From Betaproteobacteria bacterium (GTDB taxonomy: Bacteria; Pseudomonadota; Gammaproteobacteria; Burkholderiales; Casimicrobiaceae): a DNA stretch of 55,485 nt. Under the pieces are notes generated by a model. It did not search any database, was not told the DNA's origin, and saw only the letters and a program-made list of their open reading frames with translations. Positions 18,484-26,723 of this stretch are shown piece by piece; positions within the stretch are counted from its first letter, which is position 1; each line of letters opens with the position of its first letter. Both the position numbers and the translations under genes were made by a program. The stretch lies in NCBI GenBank assembly GCA_016717855.1, contig JADKEV010000030.1, positions 1-55,485 of the forward strand. Reading direction: 5' to 3'.

Positions 18484-18756
18484 CTAGTTTACCGCGTCTT
18501 TGAGCGCTTTTCCAGCCCGGAATTTGGGAACCTTTGCCGCCCTGATCTTGATCGTCGCACCAGTGCGCGGGTTGCGGCCGCTGCGCGCCGTGCGTTTGCC
18601 AACGTAGAACGTGCCAAACCCTACCAGCGTCACCATGCCACCCTTCTTCATCGCCGCAGTCACCGCACCGACCGTCGCGTCCAGCGCGCGTCCAGCGGCA
18701 GCCTTCGAAATATCCGCGTGCTTGGCAATCTGATCGATCAACTCCGACTTGTTCAC
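18484..18756 (-). CDS. hupB: DNA-binding protein HU
   Basis: HU is a small dimeric nucleoid protein that bends DNA without strict sequence preference. The 90-residue product shows the whole family: N-terminal helices (NKSELIDQIAKHADISKAAA), the GFGTF turn, and the arm RTARSGRNPRTGATIKI. It ends in AGKALKDAVN. Translation starts at GTG 18756, supported by AAAGGGGA upstream and by the family N-terminus. A consensus promoter lies about 65-90 bases upstream. It sits between lon and tRNA-Val, as in many betaproteobacteria. Confidence 0.96.
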   Translation of the reverse strand: MNKSELIDQIAKHADISKAAAGRALDATVGAVTAAMKKGGMVTLVGFGTFYVGKRTARSGRNPRTGATIKIRAAKVPKFRAGKALKDAVN

Positions 18757-18819
18757 GTTGTCCCCTTTCGATTCGGTGTGACGCACCCGTTGCTTGCACG
18801 CAATGAGTTCATCCTCCCT

Positions 18820-18848
18820 TTATAACAAGCCGTTCGCCCCAGTGTCAA
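18820..18848 (-). promoter_or_regulatory. Strong promoter of HU (and tRNA-Val/Asp)
   Basis: A perfect -35 TTGACA (18848-18843) is followed after 17 bases by TTATAA (18825-18820) on the minus strand (TATAAA one base further also fits). It lies between the lon stop and the HU start and matches the high expression expected of HU and tRNAs. Confidence 0.75.
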
Positions 18849-18882
18849 GCAATCACAGCCGTTCCTTGCGCAGCCGCAAATT

Positions 18883-21288
18883 TCAGTGCTTGACCACCAC
18901 GCCGACCGGCTTGACTTCGGCCGCCGCCGTGATGGGCGCGACGGTCGCGGCATCCGCCGCCGGCTCGGGCATGCGCTCGAGCGCGGTTTGCAGCACCTGG
19001 TCGACCCAGCGCACTGCCTGGATGTCCAGGTTGTTCTTGATGTTGTCAGGAATCTCGGCCAGGTCCTTGACGTTCTCCTCCGGAATCATCACCAGCTTGA
19101 TGCCGCCGCGATGGGCCGCGAGCAGTTTCTCCTTCAGTCCGCCGATCGGCAGCACCTCGCCGCGCAGCGTGATCTCGCCAGTCATCGCCACATCCGCGCG
19201 CACGGGAATGCCGGTGAGCACGGAGACGATCGCCGTGCAGATCGCGATCCCCGCCGACGGCCCGTCCTTCGGCGTCGCGCCTTCGGGCAGATGGACGTGA
19301 AAGTCCTTCTTCTCGTAGAAATCCTCGGCGATGCCCAGCGACTTGGCGCGGCTGCGCACGACGGACATCGCGGCGGCGATGGACTCCTGCATCACGTCGC
19401 CCAGCTTGCCCGTGGTCGTCGTCTTGCCCTTGCCGGGCACGACGATCGCCTCGATGGTCAGCAGGTCGCCGCCCACCTCGGTCCACGCCAGGCCGGTCAC
19501 CTGTCCGACCTGGTTGGCCTTTTCCGCCATCCCGTACGTATAGCGGCGCACGCCCAGGAACTTGTCGAGGTTTTTCGGCGTCACCGCGACGCGCTTGTCG
19601 CGCGACTTGAGCACCAGGCCCTTGACGACTTTGCGGCAGATCTTCGAGATCTCGCGCTCGAGGCTGCGCACCCCGGCTTCCCGCGTGTAATAGCGCGTGA
19701 TGTCGCGCAGCGCGGATTCGCTGACCAGCAGTTCGGCGGGCTTGAGACCGTTGGCCTTGACCTGCTTGGGCAACAGGTACTGCTGCGCAATGCTGACCTT
19801 TTCGTCTTCGGTGTAGCCCGACAGCCGGATGATCTCCATCCGGTCCAGCAGCGCCGGGGGGATGTTGAGCGTGTTCGCGGTGGCCACGAACATCACGTCG
19901 GACAGGTCGTACTCCACCTCGACGTAATGATCGACGAACGTGTTGTTCTGCTCCGGGTCGAGCACCTCGAGCAGCGCCGACGACGGGTCGCCGCGGAAGT
20001 CCATCCCCATCTTGTCGACTTCGTCGAGCAGAAACAGCGGGTTCTTCACGCCGATCTTGGACATGCTCTGCAGGATCTTGCCCGGCATCGACCCGATGTA
20101 TGTCCGGCGATGGCCGCGGATCTCCGCCTCGTCGCGCACCCCGCCCAGGCTCATCCGGACGAACTTGCGGTTGGTCGCGCGGGCGATCGACTGCCCGAGC
20201 GAGGTCTTGCCCACGCCGGGAGGACCCACCAGGCACAGGATGGGCGCCTTCAGCTTGTCGACGCGCTGCTGGACCGCCAGGTACTCGATGATGCGTTCCT
20301 TGACCTTCTCGAGCCCGAAATGATCGGCGTCAAGGATCTTGACCGCCTCGGCCAGGTCCTTGCTGATCTTGCTGCGTTTCTTCCACGGCAGCCCGACCAG
20401 CGTGTCGATGTAGTTGCGCACGACGGTGGCCTCGGCCGACATCGGCGACATCAGCTTCAGCTTCTTGAACTCGGCGTCGGCCTTTTTTCTTGCTTCGCGC
20501 GGCATGTGCGCGCCCTTGATCTTCTTCTCGAGTTCCTCGAGGTCCGCGCCCTCCTCGCCGTCGCCCAGTTCCTTCTGGATCGCCTTGACCTGCTCGTTCA
20601 GGTAGTACTCGCGCTGGCTCTTCTCCATCTGGCGCTTGACGCGACCGCGGATGCGCTTTTCCACCTGCAGGATGTCGATCTCGGTCTCGAGCACCGACAG
20701 CAGGTGCTCCAGGCGCTTCAGCACATCCTCGATTTCCAGGATGTGCTGCTTTTGTTCCAGCTTGAGCGGCAGGTGCGCGGCAACGGTGTCGGCCAGGCGC
20801 CCGCCGTCGTCGATGCCCGAAAGCGAGGTCAGGATCTCGGGCGGAATCTTCTTGTTCAGCTTGACGTACTGGTCGAACTGCGTCAGCAGCGTCCTGCGCA
20901 TCGCCTCGACTTCGTTCTGCGCGCTGCCGTCGGTGACGATGGGCGCGGCTTCGGCGACGAAATGCGATTCTTCGTCGATGACGCGGCCGATGCGGGCGCG
21001 CTGCGTGCCCTCGACCAGCACCTTCACCGTGCCGTCGGGGAGCTTGAGCATCTGCAGGATCGACGCGATGCTGCCGACGTCATACAGGTCGTCCGGCGAC
21101 GGCTCGTCGTCGGCCGCGCTCTTCTGGGCGACCAGCAGGATGTGCTTGCCAGCTTCCATCGCCACTTCCAGCGCCTTGATGGACTTCGGGCGCCCGACGA
21201 AAAGCGGTATCACCATGTGCGGAAAGACCACGACATCGCGCAGCGGCAGCAGGGGAAACACGGTCAGGGTGCGGGAATCTGTGGACAT
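18883..21288 (-). CDS. lon: ATP-dependent protease Lon
   Basis: Lon is a cytoplasmic homo-oligomeric AAA+ serine protease that degrades damaged and regulatory proteins. The 801-residue product is full length. It has the N-terminal substrate domain (FPLLPLRDVVVFPHMVIPLF), a coiled coil (about 180-280), AAA+ Walker A GPPGVGKT (355-362) and Walker B LFLLDEVDK. The protease domain has the catalytic dyad Ser678 in KDGPSAG and Lys721 in GGLKEKLLAAHRGG. The ATG at 21288 matches the family start. It follows clpX with a 93-base gap holding a GC-rich hairpin (stem 21338-21346 / 21365-21373). No sigma-32 promoter could be identified with confidence. Confidence 0.98.
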   Translation of the reverse strand: MSTDSRTLTVFPLLPLRDVVVFPHMVIPLFVGRPKSIKALEVAMEAGKHILLVAQKSAADDEPSPDDLYDVGSIASILQMLKLPDGTVKVLVEGTQRARIGRVIDEESHFVAEAAPIVTDGSAQNEVEAMRRTLLTQFDQYVKLNKKIPPEILTSLSGIDDGGRLADTVAAHLPLKLEQKQHILEIEDVLKRLEHLLSVLETEIDILQVEKRIRGRVKRQMEKSQREYYLNEQVKAIQKELGDGEEGADLEELEKKIKGAHMPREARKKADAEFKKLKLMSPMSAEATVVRNYIDTLVGLPWKKRSKISKDLAEAVKILDADHFGLEKVKERIIEYLAVQQRVDKLKAPILCLVGPPGVGKTSLGQSIARATNRKFVRMSLGGVRDEAEIRGHRRTYIGSMPGKILQSMSKIGVKNPLFLLDEVDKMGMDFRGDPSSALLEVLDPEQNNTFVDHYVEVEYDLSDVMFVATANTLNIPPALLDRMEIIRLSGYTEDEKVSIAQQYLLPKQVKANGLKPAELLVSESALRDITRYYTREAGVRSLEREISKICRKVVKGLVLKSRDKRVAVTPKNLDKFLGVRRYTYGMAEKANQVGQVTGLAWTEVGGDLLTIEAIVVPGKGKTTTTGKLGDVMQESIAAAMSVVRSRAKSLGIAEDFYEKKDFHVHLPEGATPKDGPSAGIAICTAIVSVLTGIPVRADVAMTGEITLRGEVLPIGGLKEKLLAAHRGGIKLVMIPEENVKDLAEIPDNIKNNLDIQAVRWVDQVLQTALERMPEPAADAATVAPITAAAEVKPVGVVVKH

Positions 21289-21381
21289 TGAATACCTTGT
21301 TCGGTTGATTCCGGAGGGGAACGCCTGAAAGTTGAGGGCCGGCGGCGGGATTTCAAGCGCGCCGGCCGCCGGCTCCGGGCG

Positions 21382-22659
21382 TCAGGGTCGCGCCGCAGCG
21401 ACCTTGGGTTGTTCGGCGTAGATGAGCAGGGGCTTCCCGTCGCCGGTGATGGCTTTCTCGTCGACCACGACTTTGGACAGCCCTTCGATCGACGGCAAAT
21501 CGTACATGATGTCGAGCAGGACATGCTCGACGATGGAGCGCAAGCCGCGCGCGCCGGTCTTCCGCGCCAGCGCCTTGCGCGCGACGGCCTTGAGCGCCGG
21601 CTCCCGTATTTCGAGATCGACGCCCTCGATGCGGAAAATCTTCTGGAACTGCTTGATCAGCGCATTCTTGGGCTCGACCAGGATTTCCATCAGCGCGTCT
21701 TCGTCGAGTTCATCCAGCGTGGCGACCACCGGGAGCCGGCCGACGAATTCGGGAATCAGCCCGAACTTGATCAGGTCTTCCGGCTCGGTTTCGTGCAACA
21801 ACTGGGAGAGACGGCTGCGATCGTCCGGGCTGACGACGTCGGCGCCGAAGCCGATCCCGCCCTTGGCCGTGCGCTGGCGTATCACCTTTTCGAGGCCGTC
21901 GAACGCGCCGCCGCAGACGAACAGGATGTCCTTGGTGTCGACCTGGACGAATTCCTGGTTCGGATGTTTCCTGCCGCCCTGCGGGGGCACCGCGGCAATG
22001 GTGCCTTCGATGAGTTTCAGCAGCGCCTGCTGGACGCCCTCGCCCGAGACATCGCGGGTGATCGACGGGTTGTCGGACTTGCGCGAGATCTTGTCGATTT
22101 CGTCGATGTAGACGATGCCGCGCTGCGCCTTGTCGACGTCGTAGTCGCACTTCTGCAGCAGCTTCTGGATGATGTTCTCGACATCCTCGCCGACGTAGCC
22201 AGCTTCGGTCAGCGTCGTGGCGTCGGCGATCACAAACGGCACGTTGAGCACCCGCGCCAGCGTCTCCGCCAGCAGCGTCTTGCCCGAACCGGTCGGGCCG
22301 ATCAGCAGGATGTTGCTCTTGGCCAGCTCGACGTCGTCGTCCTTGGAGATCGCCGTGTTGTTGGCCAGCCGCTTGTAGTGGTTGTAGACGGCGACCGCCA
22401 GGATCCGCTTGGCCTTGTCCTGCCCGATCACGTACTGATCGAGGATGGAGCGGATTTCATGCGGCGTGGGCAGCTTGTCCTTCGCCGGCTGGCCCGACCC
22501 TGCCGCATCGCCTTCTTCCTTGATGATGTCGTTGCAGAGTTCGATGCACTCGTCGCAGATGAAGACCGACGGGCCCGCGATGAGCTTGCGCACCTCGTGC
22601 TGGCTCTTGCCGCAAAAGGAGCAGTACAACAGCTTGTCGCCAGAATTCTTTTCCGCCAT
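21382..22659 (-). CDS. clpX: ATP-dependent Clp protease ATP-binding subunit ClpX
   Basis: ClpX is the hexameric AAA+ unfoldase that feeds substrates to ClpP. The 425-residue product has the N-terminal zinc-binding domain (Cys13, Cys16, Cys35, Cys38), Walker A GPTGSGKT (121-128), Walker B IVYIDEIDK, the pore loop GYVGEDVEN, and the ClpP-docking IGF loop (GGIGFGADV). Length and motifs are complete. It lies 45 bases downstream of clpP in the usual order tig-clpP-clpX-lon. Confidence 0.98.
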   Translation of the reverse strand: MAEKNSGDKLLYCSFCGKSQHEVRKLIAGPSVFICDECIELCNDIIKEEGDAAGSGQPAKDKLPTPHEIRSILDQYVIGQDKAKRILAVAVYNHYKRLANNTAISKDDDVELAKSNILLIGPTGSGKTLLAETLARVLNVPFVIADATTLTEAGYVGEDVENIIQKLLQKCDYDVDKAQRGIVYIDEIDKISRKSDNPSITRDVSGEGVQQALLKLIEGTIAAVPPQGGRKHPNQEFVQVDTKDILFVCGGAFDGLEKVIRQRTAKGGIGFGADVVSPDDRSRLSQLLHETEPEDLIKFGLIPEFVGRLPVVATLDELDEDALMEILVEPKNALIKQFQKIFRIEGVDLEIREPALKAVARKALARKTGARGLRSIVEHVLLDIMYDLPSIEGLSKVVVDEKAITGDGKPLLIYAEQPKVAAARP

Positions 22660-22704
22660 GTTCGTGTCTGCGCCGGGTTGGGCCCGCTCCTTGGTTACGC
22701 TAGA

Positions 22705-23337
22705 TTACGCGCCTGATACCCGCTTGTGCAAGATCTGATCGATCAAACCGTAGTCCCGCGCCTGTTCGGCTGTCAGGAAATTGTCACGCTCGGAGTCGCG
22801 GGCGACTTCCTCGACGGTCTTTCCCGTGTGCTGCGCCATCAGCCGGTTCAACCGCTCGCGTAGGCTGAGGATGTACTTCGCGTGGATCTCGATGTCGGTC
22901 GCCTGGCCCTGGAAGCCGCCCAGCGGCTGGTGGATCATCACCGTCGCGTTCGGCAGCGCGAAGCGCTTGCCCTTGGTACCGGCCTGGAGCAGGAACGCGC
23001 CCATCGACGCCGCCATCCCGATGCACAGCGTGGAAATATCGGGCTTGATGAACTGCATCGTGTCGTAGATCGACATGCCGGCGGCGATCGAGCCGCCAGG
23101 CGAGTTGATGTAGAGGTGAATGTCCTTGTCCGGGTTCTCCGACTCCAGGAACAGCAACTGCGCGACCACCACGTTGGCCGTCAGGTCGTCGATCGGGCCC
23201 ACCAGGAAAATCACGCGCTCCTTGAGCAGCCGGGAATAGATGTCGTACGACCGCTCGCCGCGGCCCGACTGCTCGATGACCATCGGGATCAATCCCAGGG
23301 CTTGCGGTGCTTGCGGGGTATCCTGCGTCCGGCTCAT
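22705..23337 (-). CDS. clpP: ATP-dependent Clp protease proteolytic subunit ClpP
   Basis: ClpP is the tetradecameric serine peptidase partner of ClpX. The 210-residue product has the full catalytic triad: Ser111 in GMAASMGAFLL, His136 in MIHQPLGG and Asp185 in SERDNFL. ATG 23337 is preceded by GGAGAAG at the right distance and gives the normal propeptide length; an upstream start at 23382 would run into tig. It is transcribed with tig upstream and clpX downstream. Confidence 0.98.
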   Translation of the reverse strand: MSRTQDTPQAPQALGLIPMVIEQSGRGERSYDIYSRLLKERVIFLVGPIDDLTANVVVAQLLFLESENPDKDIHLYINSPGGSIAAGMSIYDTMQFIKPDISTLCIGMAASMGAFLLQAGTKGKRFALPNATVMIHQPLGGFQGQATDIEIHAKYILSLRERLNRLMAQHTGKTVEEVARDSERDNFLTAEQARDYGLIDQILHKRVSGA

Positions 23338-23368
23338 GAAGCTTCTCCGTAGTTGGCGATGCGGGCTT

Positions 23369-24676
23369 TCAACCCGCGACACCGGTTAGTTCGGCAAAGG
23401 TCGTTTGAAGTTCCGCGACCTGGGAGCGCGCGAGCACCCAGTCGATCACGTTCTGTTCCAGCGCCTGCGCCTCGAAGTCGCCGAGGCGGGTGCGATCCTG
23501 GAAGTGCCACTTCACGACTTCCTCGGGTTGCTCGTAGCTCTGCGCCGATTCCTCGACCAGCGCCCGCACTTGTTCCGGCTTCGCGTCCAGGCCGTTCTGG
23601 CGGACCAACTCGCCGATCAGGAGGCCCAGCGCGACGCGGGATGCCGCCGCCTCGCGGAACATCTCGGGGCGCAACTGCTCCGACGTCGGTTCGACGCCGC
23701 GCGACTTCAGCTCGGCGGCGGCCTGCTGCATCTGGCGCTGGATGTCCATTTCCACCAGCGCCTGCGGGACCGCGATCGGGGTGCTCTTGCGCAGCGCGTC
23801 CATCACCTGGTCGCGCATGCGCGCGATGATGCGGCGCTTGAGCTCGAGCTTCAGGTTCGCGCCGATCTCCTCATGCAGCTTGTCGAGGTTGCCGTCCGCC
23901 ACGCCATAGCCGCGCGCAAACGCGGCGTCGACCGGGGGCAGGTTCGGCTCGGCGACCGACTTGACGTTCATCGAGAACACCGCAGTCTTGCCGGCGACTT
24001 CCTTGCCATGATAATCCTGCGGGAACGTCAATTCGAACGCCTTGTTGTCGCCCGCGACGACGCCCGCCAGCGCCGCCTCGAACTCCGGCAGCATCCGGCC
24101 CTCGCCGACGGTGATCGCCAGGTCCTTGGCCTGCCCACCGGGAAACTCGACGCCATCGATGGTGCCGGTGAAGTCGACGATGACCCGGTCGCCCTTGCCG
24201 GCCGGGCGCGTCACCGGCTCAAAGCTGACCTTTTGCTTACGCAGGATGTCGATGGTGCGTTCGACGTCGGCCGGGGTGACTTCGGCGATGGGTTTCTCGA
24301 TCCGGATGCCGGAGAGGTCGCCGATCACGACGTCCGGATAGACCTCGAACGTCGCCGTGTATTCGAGCTTGGTCTGATCGGTGCTGTCCTGCCTGGGCTC
24401 GATCTGCGGGTAGCCCGCCACGCGCAGGTTCTCCTGCTGCACGAGGCTGACGAAGGTTTCATTGACCGCATCGTTGAGGACTTCCATGCGCACTTGCGGC
24501 CCGTATTGCTGGGCGATCATCTTCATCGGCACCTTGCCCGGCCGGAAACCCGCGATCTTCGCCGTGCGCGCGAGGCGGGACAGCCGCTTCAGGATCTCGC
24601 CCTCGATCTGCTCCACCGCAACCGACATGTGTGCCCGGCGTTGCAGTTCCCCCAGCATTTCCACGTTTGTTTGCAT
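23369..24676 (-). CDS. tig: Trigger factor (ribosome-associated chaperone and prolyl isomerase)
   Basis: Trigger factor binds the ribosomal exit tunnel and shields nascent chains. The product of about 435 residues has the ribosome-binding signature GFRPGKVPMKMIAQQYG (about 45-60) and an FKBP-like PPIase domain (about 150-240, GDRVIVDFTGTIDG). A long helical C-terminal chaperone domain follows. I chose ATG 24676 (MQTNVEMLGEL), the family N-terminus, with GGGA about nine bases upstream. ATGs at 24685 and 24703 are alternatives. It leads the tig-clpP-clpX-lon series. Confidence 0.97.
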   Translation of the reverse strand: MQTNVEMLGELQRRAHMSVAVEQIEGEILKRLSRLARTAKIAGFRPGKVPMKMIAQQYGPQVRMEVLNDAVNETFVSLVQQENLRVAGYPQIEPRQDSTDQTKLEYTATFEVYPDVVIGDLSGIRIEKPIAEVTPADVERTIDILRKQKVSFEPVTRPAGKGDRVIVDFTGTIDGVEFPGGQAKDLAITVGEGRMLPEFEAALAGVVAGDNKAFELTFPQDYHGKEVAGKTAVFSMNVKSVAEPNLPPVDAAFARGYGVADGNLDKLHEEIGANLKLELKRRIIARMRDQVMDALRKSTPIAVPQALVEMDIQRQMQQAAAELKSRGVEPTSEQLRPEMFREAAASRVALGLLIGELVRQNGLDAKPEQVRALVEESAQSYEQPEEVVKWHFQDRTRLGDFEAQALEQNVIDWVLARSQVAELQTTFAELTGVAG

Positions 24677-24800
24677 GCTTGTCATTCCCGATTCATGTTT
24701 CAAAGTGTCCGCAGCGCTTCCCGCCAGCCGCGGGCCGGTTCAGGCGAGCGCACAATACGATTCCGCCGCAACCTGACACGGCGGCGGCCTGCTCAGGCCT

Positions 24801-24885
24801 TGGTGCGAAAGGAGAGACTCGAACTCTCAAGCCTTGCGGCGCTGGAACCTAAATCCAGTGCGTCTACCAATTCCGCCACTTTCGC
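24801..24885 (-). tRNA. tRNA-Leu (TAG)
   Basis: An 85-base class II tRNA with encoded CCA: acceptor GCGAAAG pairs with CTTTCGC, the anticodon stem CTGGA/TCCAG encloses loop TTTAGGT with anticodon TAG, and a long variable arm is present. It lies upstream of tig on the same strand and has its own promoter. Confidence 0.96.
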
Positions 24886-24965
24886 CTGGTGACGACTGCT
24901 GCCGGGACGGTTCCCGAACGGCGCGCCACGCGATTTCCACACCGGCTGCGAGCGCGAAGTTCGCT

Positions 24966-24994
24966 ATTATAGCTGCCTTCGGCCACCCTGTCAG
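24966..24994 (-). promoter_or_regulatory. Promoter for tRNA-Leu
   Basis: On the minus strand CTGACA (24994-24989), five of six consensus bases, is followed after 17 bases by a perfect TATAAT (24971-24966). Transcription would start about 75 bases before the mature tRNA-Leu 5' end and could read on into tig. Confidence 0.7.
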
Positions 24995-25035
24995 GCGCAG
25001 CCCTGCGGGTCCGACCCCATTCCACTCCCGCCGCC

Positions 25036-25893
25036 ATGCCCGTTGCCCACTACGAAAACTTCCCGGTAGCCTCGCTGCTGCTGCCCCGGCGGCTGCGCCG
25101 GCCGGTGGAGGTGATCTACTGGTTCGCGCGCAGCGCGGACGACTTCGCCGACGAAGGCGACCATCCGGCGGCCTGGCGCCTCGCGGCGCTGGATGACTAC
25201 CGGCGGCAACTCGATGCGATCGAGGCGGGATTGCCGGCCGCGGATCCTGCCTGGCGGCGCCTGGCCGCCGTCATCGCCGCGCACCAGTTGCCCGTCCAGC
25301 TCTTGCGCGACCTGCTCGATGCCTTTGCACAGGATGTCGTCCAGCCGCGCTATGCCAGCTTCGCAGAACTGGAGCAGTACTGCCGCCGCTCCGCCAATCC
25401 GGTCGGGCGCCTGCTGCTGCAATTGTTCGGCCATGCCACCGAGCCCAATCTGCGCGACTCGGACGCCATATGCACCAGCCTGCAGCTGCTCAACTTCTGC
25501 CAGGACGTGGCGCTCGACTGGCGCATGGGCAGGATCTACTTTCCGCGGGACGAGTTGCTGGCCGCGGGCGTCACCGAGGCGCAGATCGCGCAGGGCATCG
25601 CCGATGACCGCTGGCGGCGCCTGTTCGAACAACAGCTCGACCGGGCGCTCCTGCTGCTGCGAGCGGGCAGCGGCCTGCCGGCGCGGCTGCCGGGGCGGAT
25701 GGGCCTGGAGCTGCGCGCCATCGTCGCCGGGGGCGAGCGGATCGGCGCGCGCCTCGCCGGGACCCGGGGCGACGTGTTCCGCCGCCGCCCGGTGCTCTCG
25801 CGTTTCGACTGGCTGCTCATCCTGCTGCGCGCGTTCCAGGTGCTGCCCGCGCCGCGCGGCGCGCGCCCGGCGCTCCCGGCGACGGCGCGATGA
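25036..25893 (+). CDS. hpnC: Hydroxysqualene synthase HpnC
   Basis: HpnC converts presqualene diphosphate to hydroxysqualene in the three-enzyme bacterial squalene route. The 285-residue product belongs to the squalene/phytoene synthase fold. The first aspartate-rich motif is SADDFADE (about residues 33-40). The second helix region, SLQLLNFCQDVALDWRMGRIYFP (read in parts), holds the second Asp motif. ATG 25036 lies in a short gap after tRNA-Leu on the other strand. The stop overlaps the hpnD start (ATGA). The downstream hpnD and hpnE make the assignment firm. Confidence 0.94.
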   Translation: MPVAHYENFPVASLLLPRRLRRPVEVIYWFARSADDFADEGDHPAAWRLAALDDYRRQLDAIEAGLPAADPAWRRLAAVIAAHQLPVQLLRDLLDAFAQDVVQPRYASFAELEQYCRRSANPVGRLLLQLFGHATEPNLRDSDAICTSLQLLNFCQDVALDWRMGRIYFPRDELLAAGVTEAQIAQGIADDRWRRLFEQQLDRALLLLRAGSGLPARLPGRMGLELRAIVAGGERIGARLAGTRGDVFRRRPVLSRFDWLLILLRAFQVLPAPRGARPALPATAR

Positions 25894-26723
25894 CGCCCGA
25901 CGAGTACTGCCAGACGCGCGCCGCGCAGAGCGGGTCGAGCTTCTACTACAGCTTCGTGTTCCTGCCGCCCGAGCGCAGGCGCGCGATCACCGCGCTGTAT
26001 GCCTTTTGCCGCGAAGTCGACGACGTGGTCGACAATGCCGGCGATCCGGGGGTCGCCCGGACCAAGCTTGCCTGGTGGCGCGCGGAAGTTGCCCGGATGT
26101 TCGCCGGCGAGCCCACGCACAAAGTGACGCAGGCGTTGCGGCCCGCGCTCGCCCGCTACGACCTGCCGCCGGAACGTTTCCTGGCGATCATCGACGGCAT
26201 GCAGATGGACCTGGACCAGACGCGCTACCTCGACTATGAGGCGCTGCGCCTGTACTGCCACCGCGCGGCCGGCGTGGTCGGTCTGCTCGCCGCGGCGATC
26301 TTCGGCTACACCGACACGGGGACGCTGGATTACGCAGGGAACCTGGGGCTGGCGCTGCAGCTGACCAACATCATCCGCGATGTCGGCGAGGACGCGCGCC
26401 GCGGCCGCATCTATCTGCCGCAGGCCGACCTGCAGCGCTTCGGCGTGACGGCAGGCAGCATCCTGCGCGCGGAGTACGCGCCGGGTTTCGAGGAATTGAT
26501 GCGGTTCCAGATCGAGCGCGCCCGCGAGCAGTACAAGCTGGCGCTGGCGGCGTTGCCCCGGGCAGACCGCCGCAACCAGCGTCCGGGGCTCATCATGGCC
26601 GCGATCTATCACACGTTGCTCGATGAAATCGAAGCCGAGCGCGGCCGCGTGCTGCACCAGCGCATCGCGCTCACCCCGGTGCGCAAGCTCTGGATCGCGT
26701 GGAAGACCTGGGTCCGCGCCTGA
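25890..26723 (+). CDS. hpnD: Presqualene diphosphate synthase HpnD
   Basis: HpnD condenses two farnesyl diphosphates into presqualene diphosphate. The 277-residue product carries both Asp-rich motifs of the family: REVDDVVDNA (about 41-50) and NIIRDVGEDARRGRIYLP (about 158-175). FYYSFVFLPPERRRAITALY near the N-terminus is typical. It overlaps hpnC by four bases at the start and hpnE by one base at its stop (TGATG), so the three genes form a tightly coupled operon. Confidence 0.95.
   Translation: MTPDEYCQTRAAQSGSSFYYSFVFLPPERRRAITALYAFCREVDDVVDNAGDPGVARTKLAWWRAEVARMFAGEPTHKVTQALRPALARYDLPPERFLAIIDGMQMDLDQTRYLDYEALRLYCHRAAGVVGLLAAAIFGYTDTGTLDYAGNLGLALQLTNIIRDVGEDARRGRIYLPQADLQRFGVTAGSILRAEYAPGFEELMRFQIERAREQYKLALAALPRADRRNQRPGLIMAAIYHTLLDEIEAERGRVLHQRIALTPVRKLWIAWKTWVRA

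Noticed and set aside
18886..21291. Open reading frame of 801 codons on the plus strand opposite lon
   Set aside because: It mirrors lon codon for codon, has an Arg/His/Asp-rich composition typical of an antisense shadow in GC-rich DNA, and shows no domain or ribosome site.
21409..22716. Long plus-strand frame opposite clpX
   Set aside because: An antisense shadow of clpX without recognisable motifs.
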